A stretch of 64,000 bases of DNA from Cervus elaphus. Taxonomy: Eukaryota; Chordata; Mammalia; Artiodactyla; Cervidae. The first letter of the stretch is position 1; each line of letters begins with the position of its first letter. The stretch is from contig NC_057848.1 in assembly GCF_910594005.1 (NCBI RefSeq), positions 139,696,155 through 139,760,154 of the forward strand, written 5' to 3'. The position numbers were made by a program, and so were the translations under genes. This document shows positions 23,340 through 35,020 of the stretch, piece after piece. The notes below the pieces were generated by a model that did no database searches, was not told the origin of the DNA, and saw only the letters and a list, made by a program, of their open reading frames with translations.

Positions 23340-24564
23340 AAATGAATGAAGAATATGGTCCAAGTCAGCTGCCTTCTCACCAGGCCCAAAATTCGAACTA
23401 ATCATAGACTCTAGGGGCCCGTATAGTCATCTTGTTATAACTTTTTTCATATATTTCAATTCTTTCTGCTTTAGAGATTCAGAGTCTAAATTGACTAAAA
23501 TGTTTAACAATGTTTAACATGTTTACTTTATAAAGTTGTAAATTCAAAATGGCTATTTGAATCTGTGAGAAGAGTGTAAGTGGGTAAGATTTCTCTGCAT
23601 CTCAAAAATCTTTGTTGCTAAATGCATATGGGATCAACTTTCAAAATGTGTGTTTTTAGAAGAGAACAACAAAAATGAGGCAATTTCACTGGTGGGATGA
23701 AATTTGCTGGTAGACATTTGATAACTGTGTGAAACCCTAAAATTCTCCCAAAAGGTATAATCAAGTCTAAATCATTGTGATTACCTGAGGGAAAAAAATA
23801 AAGAGACCGTGGTGGAAGACTGTCATCTCTCAGGTTAAAAAAATCATTCATCTACTTGAGAAATTTTCAAACTGATTAATCTCTGTCTTTAACAAAGAAC
23901 AGGATATAAATATTATTTTAGGTTATAGTAGTAATTATGTTAATATTTTTCAAAAAAAATATTTTGGATCAATTTATATCACATGTGGCAAACAGAACCT
24001 CAAATCATAAGATTTTTCTCAAAAATAATGGGCAATATTTAGAACAGGCAAATACATATAATGCTTAACTTTTTTTGTGTATGGTAATCTGTCTCAAATT
24101 GTTTGGGTTAAGAAGTAAGAAAAGTAATTACATTATAGGTCACGTGGCAGGACATAAGCCATTGGAGGTAATTCCCTTGTGCTGATAATAAAAAAATAAA
24201 AAGGCAGGAAGTAAGATAGAGCAGTAACAACTATTACCCATATTGCTTAAGTTAACTGTCTCGCTGACAGGTTTAAACGCAAAATGGTTACTGCCCACTG
24301 CAGTAAGTTCTAACCTATGAGGAATTAACTTAATTATGCAGAAATCACAAGTATTTGGAAAAATAGCCATAACAATAAGGAAGAAAAATCTAGATATTTT
24401 GAAGCATGAAGCTTCAACATTGCTGCTCAGAGACATATCAATAATGGATTCATTCTGAAATCTGCATTGTAAGAGGGTCACTGAGAACTTCTAAGACATG
24501 TCAAAGGCAGAATAAGGGAGATCCAAAATCAGCTCACTCAAGTTATGCAGAAGAAAAAAATTTT
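23340..24564. other. Unassigned sequence
   Basis: No repeat or gene was recognised. A 113-codon minus-strand frame (24,140-24,481) has no motif, no neighbouring exon signal and AT-rich composition. Confidence 0.5.
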
Positions 24565-24581
24565 GAAAATTGTCCTGTGTG

Positions 24582-25339
24582 GAAAAATAAATGACCCAAT
24601 CAAAAAATGGGCCAAAGAACTAAACAGACATTTCTCCAAAGAAGACATACAGATGGCTAACAAACACATGAAAAGATGCTCAACATCACTCATTATCAGA
24701 GAAATGAGGTACCATTACACGCCAGTCAGGATGGCTGCTATCCAAAAGTCTACAAGCAATAAATGCTGGAGAGGGTGTGGAGAAAAGGGAACCCTCTTAC
24801 ACTGTTGGTGGGAATGCAAACTAGTACAGCCGCTATGGAAAACAGTGTGGAGATTTCTTAAAAAACTGGAATTAGAACTGCCATATGACCCAGCAATCCT
24901 ACTTCTGGGCATACACACCGAGGAAACCAGATCTGAAAGAGACATGTGCACCCCAATGTTCATCGCAGCACTGTTTATAATAGCCAGGACATGGAAGCAA
25001 CCTAGATGCCCATCAGCAGATGAATGGATAAGGAAGCTGTGGTACATATACACCAGGGAATATTACTCAGCCATTAAAAAGAATTCATCTGAATCAGTTC
25101 TAATGAGATGGATGAAACTGGAGCCCATTATACAGAGTGAAGTAAGCCAGAAAGATAAAGACCAATACAGCATACTAACGCATATATATGGAATTTATAA
25201 AGATGGCAACGATAACCCTATATGCAAAACAGAAAAAGAGACACAGATGTACAGAACAGAATTTTGGACTCTGTGGGAGAAGGCGAGGGTGGGATGTTTC
25301 GAGAGAACAGCATCGAAACATGTATATTATCTAGGGTGA
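24582..25339 (+). pseudogene. L1 ORF2 C-terminal fragment, open but truncated
   Basis: About 250 codons stay open. They cover only the ORF2 C-terminal region, including the cysteine-rich segment CWRGCGEKGTLLHCWWEC. Endonuclease and RT domains are absent, so the fragment cannot act in retrotransposition. Two differences from the 58.8 kb sister copy stand out. Six codons are deleted in frame after the sequence LIIREM (18 bp, bounded by aatg). The usual ORF2 stop after YG-I is altered to a sense codon, so the frame reads on into the 3' UTR. Confidence 0.9.
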
Positions 25340-25561
25340 AACAGATCACCAGCCCAGGCTGGATGCATGAGACAAGTGCTCGGGCCTGGTGCACTGGGAA
25401 GACCCAGAGGAATCGGGTGGAGAGGGAGGTGGGAGGGGGGATCAGGATGGGGAATACATGTAAATCCATGGCTGATTCATGTCAATGTATGACAAAAACC
25501 ACTACAATATTGTAAAGTAATTAGCCTCCAACTAATAAAAATAAATGAAAAAAAAGAAAAA
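24582..25561 (+). mobile_element. Young 5'-truncated L1
   Basis: A 980-bp insert runs from late ORF2 to a 3' UTR and an A-rich tail. A perfect 17-bp target duplication gaaaattgtcctgtgtg flanks it (24,565-24,581 and 25,562-25,578). It is nearly identical over its length to the copy at 59,138-60,124, so it belongs to the same young subfamily. Confidence 0.95.
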
Positions 25562-25656
25562 GAAAATTGTCCTGTGTGAACTGGACATTCAAATCCAAGA
25601 AATGCTACCACTTATCCAATAATGGGTCAGTTTGCTTTTAGTCATTAATTATTTTT

Positions 25657-25882
25657 GGTTCAGTTCAGTTCAGTCACTCAGTCGTGTCCAACTCTTTGCA
25701 ACCCCAAGGACTGCAGCACACCAGGCTTCCCTGTCCATCACCAACTCCTAGAGCCTACTCAAACTCATGTCCATCTCATTGGTGATGCCATCTAACCATC
25801 TCATCCTCTGTCGTTGCCTTCTCCTCCAGCCTTCAATCTTTCCCAGCATCAGGGTCTTTTCCAATGAGTTGGTTCTTCACAT
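25657..25882 (-). mobile_element. BovB 3' end, antisense
   Basis: It opens with gttcagttcagttcagtcac, the antisense ctgaa tail, and continues through ctcatcctctgtcgttgcc to gggtcttttccaatgagttg. It is truncated by the target at about 25,882. Confidence 0.9.
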
Positions 25883-26589
25883 TTACCATATGTTAATGTA
25901 GTCAATTGATGTATTAGCTACCTATCATACAAAAAATGAAATTTTAAGTGTGATAACTAAGACCAGAAGTAAATGAATACATATAATAAGGAAATTTGGT
26001 TCCCCTATGGAGGTCAGGGAAAGTCTACTGGGAAGAGAGATTTGAAAGCTGCAGAGAAGGTGAAGGAAGAGGAGGAGAAGACTTCAGACAGAAGAAACCA
26101 CATGGGCAAAGAAAGGTCCTTGGGTGGGGAGAAAGCAGGATGTGGACATGGGACTACCAAAGGCCAGTGTGGCTGAGAGAAAGAATGTTGAGGGCAGCGA
26201 GTTGCTGGAGAGGCCAGTCAGAACTAGATGGTGTAAAGAGTGTTCTCAGGAATCAATACACATTGAAGAAAGAAAAAAAAATGCAGGATTGGGTAGAGGA
26301 AGAAATTGTGCTGTGATGCAGACTCAATCAAGACTCTTTCAAGCTCTTAACTCTTCTAATTTATCCCAGTTCGGAGTAAGAAGGCCTCATTTTTTTTTAA
26401 TCTCCGCCTTGGCTAGACACTAGTAGGCAGCCCCCTCAGGGAAGGAGGGCTGTCTTTGGACAAAGTAGCTCTACTCAGATGAGGGTACTTCCCGGAAAGG
26501 CATGTCAGCTTGGTGCTACATGTCTCACCAGCTGGGGAGTAAGTCCTTCATTCATGAAAGGTGATCTGGGCAGAACACCAGTGTCCCTA
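25883..26589. other. Unassigned sequence
   Basis: A purine-rich stretch whose three overlapping + strand open frames (25,973-26,423) have low-complexity K/E/R-rich or unrelated translations. No gene model is supported. Confidence 0.5.
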
Positions 26590-26875
26590 TACCTACTGAT
26601 TTCTACTCATCCCTCAAGTCTCAAGCTAAATGTTTATTCCTGGAAGCATACTGGAGAGCAAGTTCTGATTAGACCACACCACCATTCTCTTCAGTAATGA
26701 TACATGTTGTTGTCCTTAGATGTGCAATGTCTGCTATTACCATGCCCCTGGGTTCAATGAGGGCAGGAACCTGTGTCACACTAGTCAACCACCACTGTAT
26801 CACCAACAAACAACACAGTGTGAAGCATGTAAAAGATGCTTAATAAGTATACCTTGAAAGAATGAAAATCCCCAA
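26590..26875 (+). repeat. L2 LINE 3' end
   Basis: catccctcaagtctcaagc, gttcaatgagggcaggaacc and atgcttaataagtatacc appear in L2 3'-end order. Ancient and non-coding. Confidence 0.65.
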
Positions 26876-27145
26876 GCACTTCAGTTACTTTCCACAATAA
26901 GTAACAAATAAGTTGGTGATACCCTCAGTAATTACTGAATATAAATTTGCCTTGAGGTACTTGTCGGTAAAAAGAGAGCCTTGGTATAGTTCTTGGGTTT
27001 CTGGGGAATACTGACATATATAATTAATGCCTTTTTCTAATCAGGGATTTTGTAAAACTTTAGGAAGTATTTTTAAAAGAGCAGTCATAAGTTAGCTTTA
27101 TATTGTGGCAACCTTTATCCTTATTTAATGAATAAAGCTATCACA

Positions 27146-27237
27146 TCTATATATATATATATATAGAGAGAGATATCTATCTATCTCTCTCTATATATAT
27201 AAATATATATATAAAGAGAGAGGGAGAAAGAGAGAGT
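27146..27237. repeat. (TA)n/(GA)n compound microsatellite
   Basis: Alternating atatatat, agagag, tatctatc and ctctct blocks run for about 90 bp. The sequence is partly self-complementary and probably length-variable. Confidence 0.95.
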
Positions 27238-28268
27238 TTTTTCAAAGTATATTGTCCATCATAAACAGGATTTTTTAATGGATTAATCAGCTCCAAAGAA
27301 ACAGGTATGGATATGAAGGAGAGCTCAGCTTCTCCACTAATTGATGAAATGTTCTGCATAACTTTCCCAGTTTGTTCAGATTGAAAATATTCCCTTTGCA
27401 ATCAGGAGTGCAAAAATGAATTTCTACCTATTTGGCAGGCAGTAGATTGTACTATCCTACTTGTTTACTCTGAGAAAGCTGCCTCTTGGGTAGTAAATCG
27501 ATTTTCCTTCATTCAGTTCTGTATGTTCATCTGGCCTACATAACACTAGGGGTTTGCTCACAGCCTTTGCTACTAGGTGTGCATTTCAGATGTTCTACAT
27601 CACAAGTTTCTAGTGTGGGTGAAAATGAACTAAACCTATACCAGATGTATTCCACCCAAAATATAATAAACTGATTTCATAGTTTTTATGGGCCTTTAAT
27701 GAGCAAAATTTTCTTTATTCTTTCTTGGTTGTAGAGAACAGTCCACAGAGTTCAGGGCAATTGAGCTATCATATTGTGTCTGTGTTAATTAACCATCCTG
27801 TAACAGTATCCTGAAGGTAAATTGATGAAAACAGAGCAACCAGATAATTTCTATTAAAATAACACAAGTTCCATCCTCTACTGCCTCACTTATGAGTGCT
27901 TGCGACAAATTAAGTAATTCAATCATCAGTTTTAAGAGGTTACAGTCAACACTAAAGTCTCAAAATTCTCAATGATACAAAGGCAAGCTTTCAATAAAGA
28001 TTTGAAATGAAATGTTTGAGTTTTCTGCAAGAATGCTCATGATTGTGATTATTCCTAATTTGAAAAAAATTCATTAGTCTAATCTGTCTTTAAATGTGAC
28101 TGGGAACTCTGCCTGGAGTTAGTTAATTGGAGACATAGAACACAGACCCATATTTAGGTTCAGAAACAGGGTGAGGAAGAACAGGGGCATCTCACATCCT
28201 ACTGAATATACAAATTCAGATGCCAATAAGACTCGCTTTCAATTTGGGAGGGGCATATAACCCTAATT
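27238..28268. other. Unassigned sequence
   Basis: About 1 kb with no recognisable gene or repeat. Confidence 0.5.
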
Positions 28269-28280
28269 TTGATAGACTCT

Positions 28281-28490
28281 TGCTGTTTTAGTCGATAAGT
28301 CATATCCAACTCTTTTGCGACCCCATGGACTGTAGCCTGCCAAGCTCCTCTGTCCGTTGGATTTCACAGGCAAGAATACTGGAGTGGGTACTCCTTTTCA
28401 TCTCCAGTGGATCTTCCTGTCCCAGGGATCAAACCCACCTCTCTAGGATTGGCAGGCAGATTCTTTACCACTGAGACACCAGGGAAGCCC
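28281..28490 (-). mobile_element. Bov-tA SINE, antisense
   Basis: Antisense copy from tgctgttttagtcgataagtc to gagacaccagggaagccc. A perfect 12-bp target duplication ttgatagactct lies at 28,269-28,280 and 28,491-28,502. Confidence 0.95.
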
Positions 28491-28502
28491 TTGATAGACT
28501 CT

Positions 28503-29391
28503 ACTGTAGTAGTAATAATACATATTAGTATTTTACAGATATGCTGAACATATTATTTTCTATGACTGAAGTGATAATTTAGAATCCACTTCTTGCTCAG
28601 AGTAATAAATTAGGAGATCAATTTCTTTATTCTTTTACATTTATTCATTTCTTCTTAATTCAATTCCAAGTTGACTTTCGGATTATATTTCTACATTCCT
28701 TAAGCCTTTAAGAGAACACTAAGGTAATTACAAATTAATATTTTCAGCTTGGCATTTGGTTTAATTTCATATTCTCATTGAATATCTTGATGCTTTTTTA
28801 ATGTCCTTGTAGTAGCTTGGTTATGGGTACCACTGGAAAATATATGACATAAGATTCAGTTTCTGATGTAATAAGGTTTGCTTCCTTATGTCCTGGTATT
28901 TTTTTAAGGGAATAAAAGAAGCAAATTTGGCAAAGTATTGTATGGAAAAAACAAAAAGAAAGTAATAATTCTGTTTCATACTTAATGGCTGAGTTCATTT
29001 TTAAATAATATCCTTAATATATTGTTAAGTGTTTCAAATTAGAAACTTTTACCTTTTACTCTGGGGTATTTATATAAGTGCTAATTTAAAAAAATAAATA
29101 ATGAAATAGACTGACTTCATTAATTTTCAATAAACATTTTGCTTGGGAAAGAATGCATTTATCAGGAATTATATGATATCAAATCATACATGTCAAAGGA
29201 ATTCAAAATATGAAATAAAATAGATTCTTCTGCCCTGAACTCTGAGGATCCTTTTATACTGAATGAATTACTTAGAATTACCAAGTAATCCAAAAGTGCC
29301 AGCAGAATATTTTACAAAGATTTTAATTTTGTATAACTTTGACTCTGAGAATGTTATAACGCAAGCCTTATACATACTGATACTCGAAGTA
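28503..29391. other. Unassigned AT-rich sequence
   Basis: No gene or repeat was recognised in about 0.9 kb. Confidence 0.5.
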
Positions 29392-29598
29392 GAAGTGAAG
29401 TTGCTCAGTCGTGTCTGACTCTCTGCAACCCCATGGGCTGTAGCCTACCAGGCTCCTCCATCCATGGGATTTTCCAGGCAAGAATACTGAAGTGGGTTGC
29501 CATTTCCTTCTCCAGGAGATCTTCCCAACTTGGGGATCGACCCGGGTCTCCCGCATTGTAGGCTGACGCTTTTACCATCTCAGCCAACAGGGCAGTCC
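29392..29598 (-). mobile_element. Bov-tA SINE, antisense
   Basis: Antisense copy from gtgaagttgctcagtcgtgtc to cagccaacagggcagtccc. The flanks catactgatact and tatactgatatt suggest a diverged target duplication. Confidence 0.93.
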
Positions 29599-29599
29599 C

Positions 29600-30378
29600 A
29601 ACCAGTATACTGATATTGGTTGATTTTAAAAAATATTCAGTAGCACATGGGATTTTTTTCATTATTCAATATGCAGACTTGAGGTGGGGGGCATTTTTGT
29701 GCATTTTAATTGCTGAGATTCTCTCATACAGTTGAATCCCTTGTTGGTCATGTCCACAGTTATGTTAAGGTTTGACTGACTAACTCTCATGTACCGCAGT
29801 TTATGCTGGTTGTTGGCTGGTGGTTCAGCTAGGACCATCAACAGAAATGCCTACATAGTCTCTCTAATATGTATCCATGCCCCAGGCAGATGTATTTTCT
29901 ACATGATGACTGGTTTCCCATAGAGTATGTATTCCAGGATAACTAGCTGGAAGACACAGGGCACTGTCTGACCTAGATACCGAAGTTAGGCAGCTTCACT
30001 TCAATCATGTTCTACTGTTTACAACTAAGAGAGGGAACACAGAGCTCACCTTTCAATGAGAAAAGTGTTAAGGATATAGAGGCATGCAACAATGGAGTAT
30101 GTTTACTTCAGTGAAACCTGACCCAGGGTTTCCCAAGGTCCTGTGGATGAAAAAAATCTTAGAGAGGTAGGAAAACTGGAGGGAGTAGATGGAAGAGCAG
30201 AATATCTTCAATTTAGAGGCAGGAAAATAAAATGAAAGATGAAGTTTAAGGTGAAGAGAGGTCATGTTGAAGGTAGAAAGTTACTGTGGGTAGAAACATG
30301 TCTTGATAAAAACAGTTGGGAAGAGCAGGAGAACCTTTAGGCAAATAAGAAGGGGGAAAAAAAAAGCAGGGGATAAGG
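29600..30378. other. Unassigned sequence
   Basis: No gene or repeat was recognised. It lies immediately downstream, in viral orientation, of the antisense ERV's integrase end. Envelope or LTR remains would be expected here but I cannot identify any. Confidence 0.45.
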
Positions 30379-30590
30379 GCTTCCCTGGTGGCTCAGGTAG
30401 TAAACACTCTGCCTGTAATGTAGGAGACCTGGGTTCAATCCCTGGGTTGGGAAGATCGCCTGCAGGAGGAAATGGCAATCCACTCCAGTATTCTTGCTTA
30501 GGAAATCCCATGACCAGAGGAGCCGGTTGGGCTACAGTCCATGGGGTCACAAAAGAGTCAGACATGACTGAGTGACTAACACACAAGGAA
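30379..30590 (+). mobile_element. Bov-tA2 SINE
   Basis: Sense copy from gggcttccctggtggctcag to catgactgagtgactaacac. Confidence 0.93.
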
Positions 30591-30699
30591 GGGGAATCCA
30601 AATGAGTTCTGCTCTGTTACCTCGGACAGTAGTTGACTACCTTGCGATGTCACTCTACTTATTTGAAAGACTGCTTCTTGCTGTTGTCTGCTGCTCCTT

Positions 30700-30994
30700 G
30701 TTGTCTGCTTCTAGAACTCCTGGTATAGACTCAGTTTGGTGTTTCTGGTTAGACTCCTTCTCTAGTTTGAACAGCTGTTGTTTTCCTTTAATTGTGAAAC
30801 GTGAATACAAGATTGAACAATCTACAACTTGACAGGAGTTTTAGCAGAGTAAACTGGTATAAACTCCCTTCCATCTGGGATCAAGGTTGGTTTTCCAATG
30901 GTGGAAATTATTAAACCCAGTATTTAAGAATACCAGATCACCTATTTATAAGTCATGTAAAGGATAATTAGGAAATTCTAAAGGGAAGGCATCT
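30700..30994 (-). pseudogene. pol: ERV integrase C-terminal remnant
   Basis: On the minus strand the block GDLVFLNTG...LDPRWKGVYTSLL reads like the C-terminal DNA-binding module of a gamma-type integrase, with the PRWKGxY core. It is followed by stops and a basic low-complexity end. It lies just left of the inserted L1, so it belongs with the integrase core at 31.75-32.6 kb. Confidence 0.65.
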
Positions 30995-31730
30995 TTGAGA
31001 AGACAAACAAAATTGATAAACCTTTAGTCAAACTCAAGGAAAAAAAGTGAGAGGACTTAAATCAATAAAGTTAGAAATGAAAAAGGAGACACTGTAAATG
31101 ACACCTTATAACTGGGCTTCCCTGATAGCTCAGTTGGTAAAGAATCCACCTGCAATGCAGGAGACCCTGATTCGATTCCTGGGTCAGGAAGATCCCCTGG
31201 ATAAGGAAATGGCAACCCACTCCAGTATTCTGGTCTGGAGAATTCCATGGACTGTATAGACCATGGGGTCACAAAGAGTTGGACAAGACTGAGTGACTTT
31301 CACTTCACTATAAGTGACACCACAGAAATGCAACAGATCATAAGAGACTATTACAAGCAATGATATGCCAATAAAATGGGCAACCTAGAAGAAATGGACA
31401 AATTCTTAGAAAGGAATAACCTTCCAAGACTGAACCAGGAAAAAATAGGCAACATGAACAGACCAATCACAAGCACTGATATTGAAACTGTGATTTAAAA
31501 ACTTCTAAGAAGCAAAAGTCTAGAAGCAGATGGCTTCACAGGCGAATTCTATCAAACATTTAGAGAAGAGTTAATACCTATCCTTCTCAAACTATTCCAA
31601 ATAACTGCAGAGGAAGAAACACTCCCAAACTCATTCTACAAGGCCACCATCATCCTGATACCAAAACCAGACAAAGATGTCACAAAAAAAGAAAACTACA
31701 GGGCAGTATCACTGATGAACATAGATGAAA
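30995..31730 (+). mobile_element. L1 ORF2 internal fragment inserted in ERV
   Basis: Sense L1 sequence from the endonuclease-RT linker into the start of RT: gacaaacaaaattgataaac, gaaatggacaaattcttag, caccatcatcctgatacc, tatcactgatgaacatagatg. It lacks any L1 3' end, so it must itself be a broken piece or a rearranged copy. Confidence 0.88.
31114..31310 (+). mobile_element. Bov-tA2 SINE inside the L1 fragment
   Basis: Sense copy from gggcttccctgatagctcag to gactgagtgactttcacttc. L1 text around it shows aaatgacacc before and taagtgacacc after, consistent with a target duplication of about 10 bp. Confidence 0.92.
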
Positions 31731-31749
31731 CAATCCACAATAAAGGGAA

Positions 31750-32700
31750 GGCAGTCTTCATTTGCTGATATAGGACTGAGGATATTTTTTTAACCCTTGA
31801 GAGTATCTAAAAGTATCAGATTGTGTCAGGTTAGAATCTTCTGCAAGCCAAGATGAATAAGGCCTCCCAAGATAACTTTAAAAGGAGATAGTTTATACAT
31901 AGATAGGGGTGAAATTCTGAGAGTCATAAGAGCAAGAGGAATCTCTCATGGCTACAATGAGTTCAATTCTTCAAATAATTTAGCTAGCTTGGTCTTGAAG
32001 TACTGTTGTCTCTTTCTATGATGCCTGATTACTGAGAATGGTTAACAGCGGTGGAGACTTTGACTAATGTGTGCTGCCTTTTCAATTTTCTATATAACTC
32101 TGACAATGAAATGTGATCTGTTACTAGATACAGTAGAGGGGAAGAATCATTCTACAAAAACTTTGGCTACCGATGCTGCTGAGGAGTTGTGGCAGAGACA
32201 ACCTGTAACCATTTAGAAAACATGCAGATTAGGGTGAATATGCTTGGGCAGCCTTGTTCTTCTGTAAATGAAGGAAGGTCTGGTGGGAGATGATCTACTT
32301 CCCTTCCTTGCTCTACAAAAGACACACAGTCTTTCCAAGATTATGTTTTTGTCATACGAAGCAAGAGGAAACTACTTGGTTCAATAAAAGCTAAAGGGTC
32401 CAAACTATTGTGTGTCTAATATAATCGGCATCTTATCCTTTCCATGGGAGGTCATATTATGTAAACTATACATAATGACTTGGGCAACAGACTTAAGAGC
32501 CATCAAGGGGCCATTATGGTGCTACTATAGCCTATTTGAGTAGACTGAACATACCGCTTTTCCCATCTAGCCCTTTTTGAGTCTGAAGCTGCTACATGGG
32601 TCGTGCAGATATTGGTGATTATTTCCTTGGGAGTAATTCTAAAGAATTTGTTTCCCTCAAGGAAAACTGAATAATTCTACCAGGCAGGGCATTGAAACAG
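31750..32700 (-). pseudogene. pol: ERV integrase core remnant
   Basis: The minus strand gives a WLQVVSATTPQ-like segment, then a degraded core in several frames (HISQSLHRC, RISPLSMYK), in the order of a retroviral integrase catalytic domain. Frameshifts prevent a continuous DDE reading. Placement between RNase H (right) and the C-terminal module (left) supports the call. Confidence 0.55.
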
Positions 32701-32709
32701 AATGCAGGG

Positions 32710-33207
32710 TCATTGTCCCAAGACTTGGAAACCACTTGAATATCTTAGGTGGTATGGGAAGGCTGCTAGGTTAGCATATTTATCAGTCAATTTGCCTTGC
32801 TGGGCTGTGTTTGAGATTTTTTTTATACTATGCCCTTCAGTTTTAACTATAGCAATATGCTGGGACAATAACAATGCTTCTAAGCATTCTATTATTTCGA
32901 GTCTATTTTGGACTGGGATACCAGCTGCTGTCATGAATCCTTTCTATTTCTATAACATGCCAAGACCATGTACTACCCTAAAGGCATAGCAGCTGTCAAT
33001 GTAAATGTTAACCTTCTTTCTCTCTGCTTTTATGCAAGTCTGAGTGATATCAATTAATTCAGCCATCTGAGCTGATTTAACCATTAGCATGGCTTCATAT
33101 TCAAGAGATGTGCATTCATCAAGTTGGAAGGTTCCATACTCTTCCTGGAGGGAGGTACCATGGATATAAATAATGAGATCAACTTGGGAAAAGGAGTTTT
33201 CTGACAA
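32710..33207 (-). pseudogene. pol: ERV RNase H remnant
   Basis: Two frames in the same phase (33,207-32,950 and 32,934-32,710), separated by stop sequence, read AQMAELIDITQTCIKAERKK, VNIYIDSCYAFRVVHG and later HSIKKISNTAQQGKLTDKYA. These correspond to the glutamate helix, the second-aspartate strand (normally TDS, here IDS) and the C-terminal histidine loop of retroviral RNase H. It is inactive because of the internal stop. Confidence 0.85.
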
Positions 33208-33894
33208 ACCTAACCTAAAAAAAGATAGTTATTTGGCATTACTGAAGCAATCATGGGAGATTCTGTCAGTACATAAAGCAAACAAGGTGGCAAGGCTAAG
33301 TTTCTGACAGGAATGTGTGGTGATGTGAGAAAGGAAGAGTAGTAGGTCAAGATGTGGAATAGTACCATGTGTGTTCATTAAGAAACTGGGTCTCTACAAC
33401 ATGAGGAACACTTATGTCAAGCGGACGGCCTAATATTAAATCAGAAGTAGCATGGACAATTTTGGCAGTTGTGGCCACAGCTCACAGGAACAGGGTTGCC
33501 TCAGTTACTGGGTCTAAGGCCAAGCTGTAATACCTCTTGGGTCTCTGGTATCCAGTAGGCCTCTGGGATAATACTACAAGAGCATGACCCACTCATTCAT
33601 GAACAAACAAAGGAAAAGGCAGCGAGCAGTTGGGAAGTCCAAGGACAGGAGGTGAAAGCAGAGATCCCATAAGGTTCTCACAAGTATCTCGAGATTATTG
33701 GGTCTGGGGATGACTCCCTAGTCACAGCATAGACAGATGAAGCAATCATAGGAAAACTAGGTATCTACACCTTACAATATCCCATAAGATCCCTAAAATC
33801 TCAGTTGTCCTTTTGTTTCAGGGAGAAAAAAAAATGTTGGATGGTAGATTCTTGGTTTGTGGAGACAGTCTTTCCTGTGGCTGAGGTGTCATGA

Positions 33895-34590
33895 TCAAGA
33901 TATCAGACATACAAGCATAATTGAATTTTGTCACGAGGCATCTTGTGATCCATTCTTGTTAATGTCTTAAGAAGGTATTCAGTGTCCAAAAGGGACCTGT
34001 CATAACTGTCAGAACATACAAGGAAGTCATTTATATACTGGATTACTGTGGAGTCTCCTGGGATTTTTAAGTCTTTCAAATTGGCATTTAGGGTACGCAA
34101 GAGTAGGTAGAGGCATCAGTAAATTCCTGAGGCATAACAGTTCAGGTATATCGCTGGTTTTCTCAGTGAAAACAAGGAAAGGTTAGAGTTCCCTATGAAA
34201 GGGAATCCTCAAAAAAGCTGAATATATAAATGACTGTGAAATACTGGGTGATGGAAAGTATAGTGAAGAGGATAGTGTTAGGATCAGGAAACAAGGAAAA
34301 TCTAAATTTGACCATTTTACTGGCAGATGTCAGACCTTGGACTAATTAACATCCCTCCCCATTAGTTTCCTTAATGGCCAAAATGGGAGTACTGTATGAA
34401 CCAAAAGTGAAGACAAAATTTCCTGTCTAACCAAGTCTGGAATGCTAGGTAAAGCCTCTCAAGTCCTTCTGGTTTTGGATGATATTGAGGAATCCTAGGG
34501 AGGTGTGTGAAAGAATCTATTTCCAGTTTGAGGGGTTCAGCATCCTGCATGTGTCTGATATTGCTGAAACTTTTGCCCATTAATAAAAAG
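33895..34590 (-). pseudogene. pol: ERV reverse transcriptase remnant
   Basis: The frame at 34,580-34,371 contains PRIPQYHPKPEGLERLYLA, typical of the RT N-terminal fingers. The frame at 34,100-33,903 contains VIQYINDFLVCS and DTEYLLKTLTRMDHKMPRDK, the palm catalytic loop and the following helix. The catalytic YxDD box reads YIND (34,026-34,037), so one aspartate is gone. The segment between the frames is frameshifted. It lacks any sign of recent function. Confidence 0.85.
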
Positions 34591-34899
34591 CAATGCTACA
34601 TAACAGTTGATTTAAATCTTCGGTCAAATAAGTGCTAGGCTGAAGGGGGAAAAGAAATTCAGGCAAGGTGAACAAAGCCCTTAGGGGACATAGGGATGAA
34701 GGGGAGAAGCTGAGGATCTGTAGGAAGGAGTCTTTTAGAAGCATAATAGAATCCGATACCGTAACTAATGAGAAGATCCCTAACAGATTTATTTGGGTGG
34801 AAGAACTGAGAAGGGTGTTGTTTTGAGCTTTAAAGGGTTCTACAGAAATATTAAGAGATTGAGCTAGAAGAAATTATGAGGTACATTATTAGAACCATC

Positions 34900-35020
34900 A
34901 CTGTTCAAGTTTTGAACTCCAAGGAAGGGGGACAGGAAATGAAGTGCTGTTAAAAGTGGAATGTGTTGCTCCTATATCATTGAAAAAGTTGGAGGGGTGC
35001 CCTTCAACTTGAAGGGTTAT
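34900..35020 (-). pseudogene. pol: ERV protease active-site remnant
   Basis: A minus-strand frame reads EKITLQVEGHPSNFF then NDIGATHSTF. It resembles the retroviral aspartic protease entry strand and active site, with DIGA (34,967-34,978) in place of DTGA. It is correctly placed upstream of RT in viral orientation. Confidence 0.65.

Noticed and set aside
24140..24481. 113-codon minus-strand frame
   Set aside because: No recognisable domain, no splice or promoter context; AT-rich chance frame.
25973..26423. Three overlapping charged frames
   Set aside because: Purine-rich DNA gives long frames by composition; no domain or splice support.
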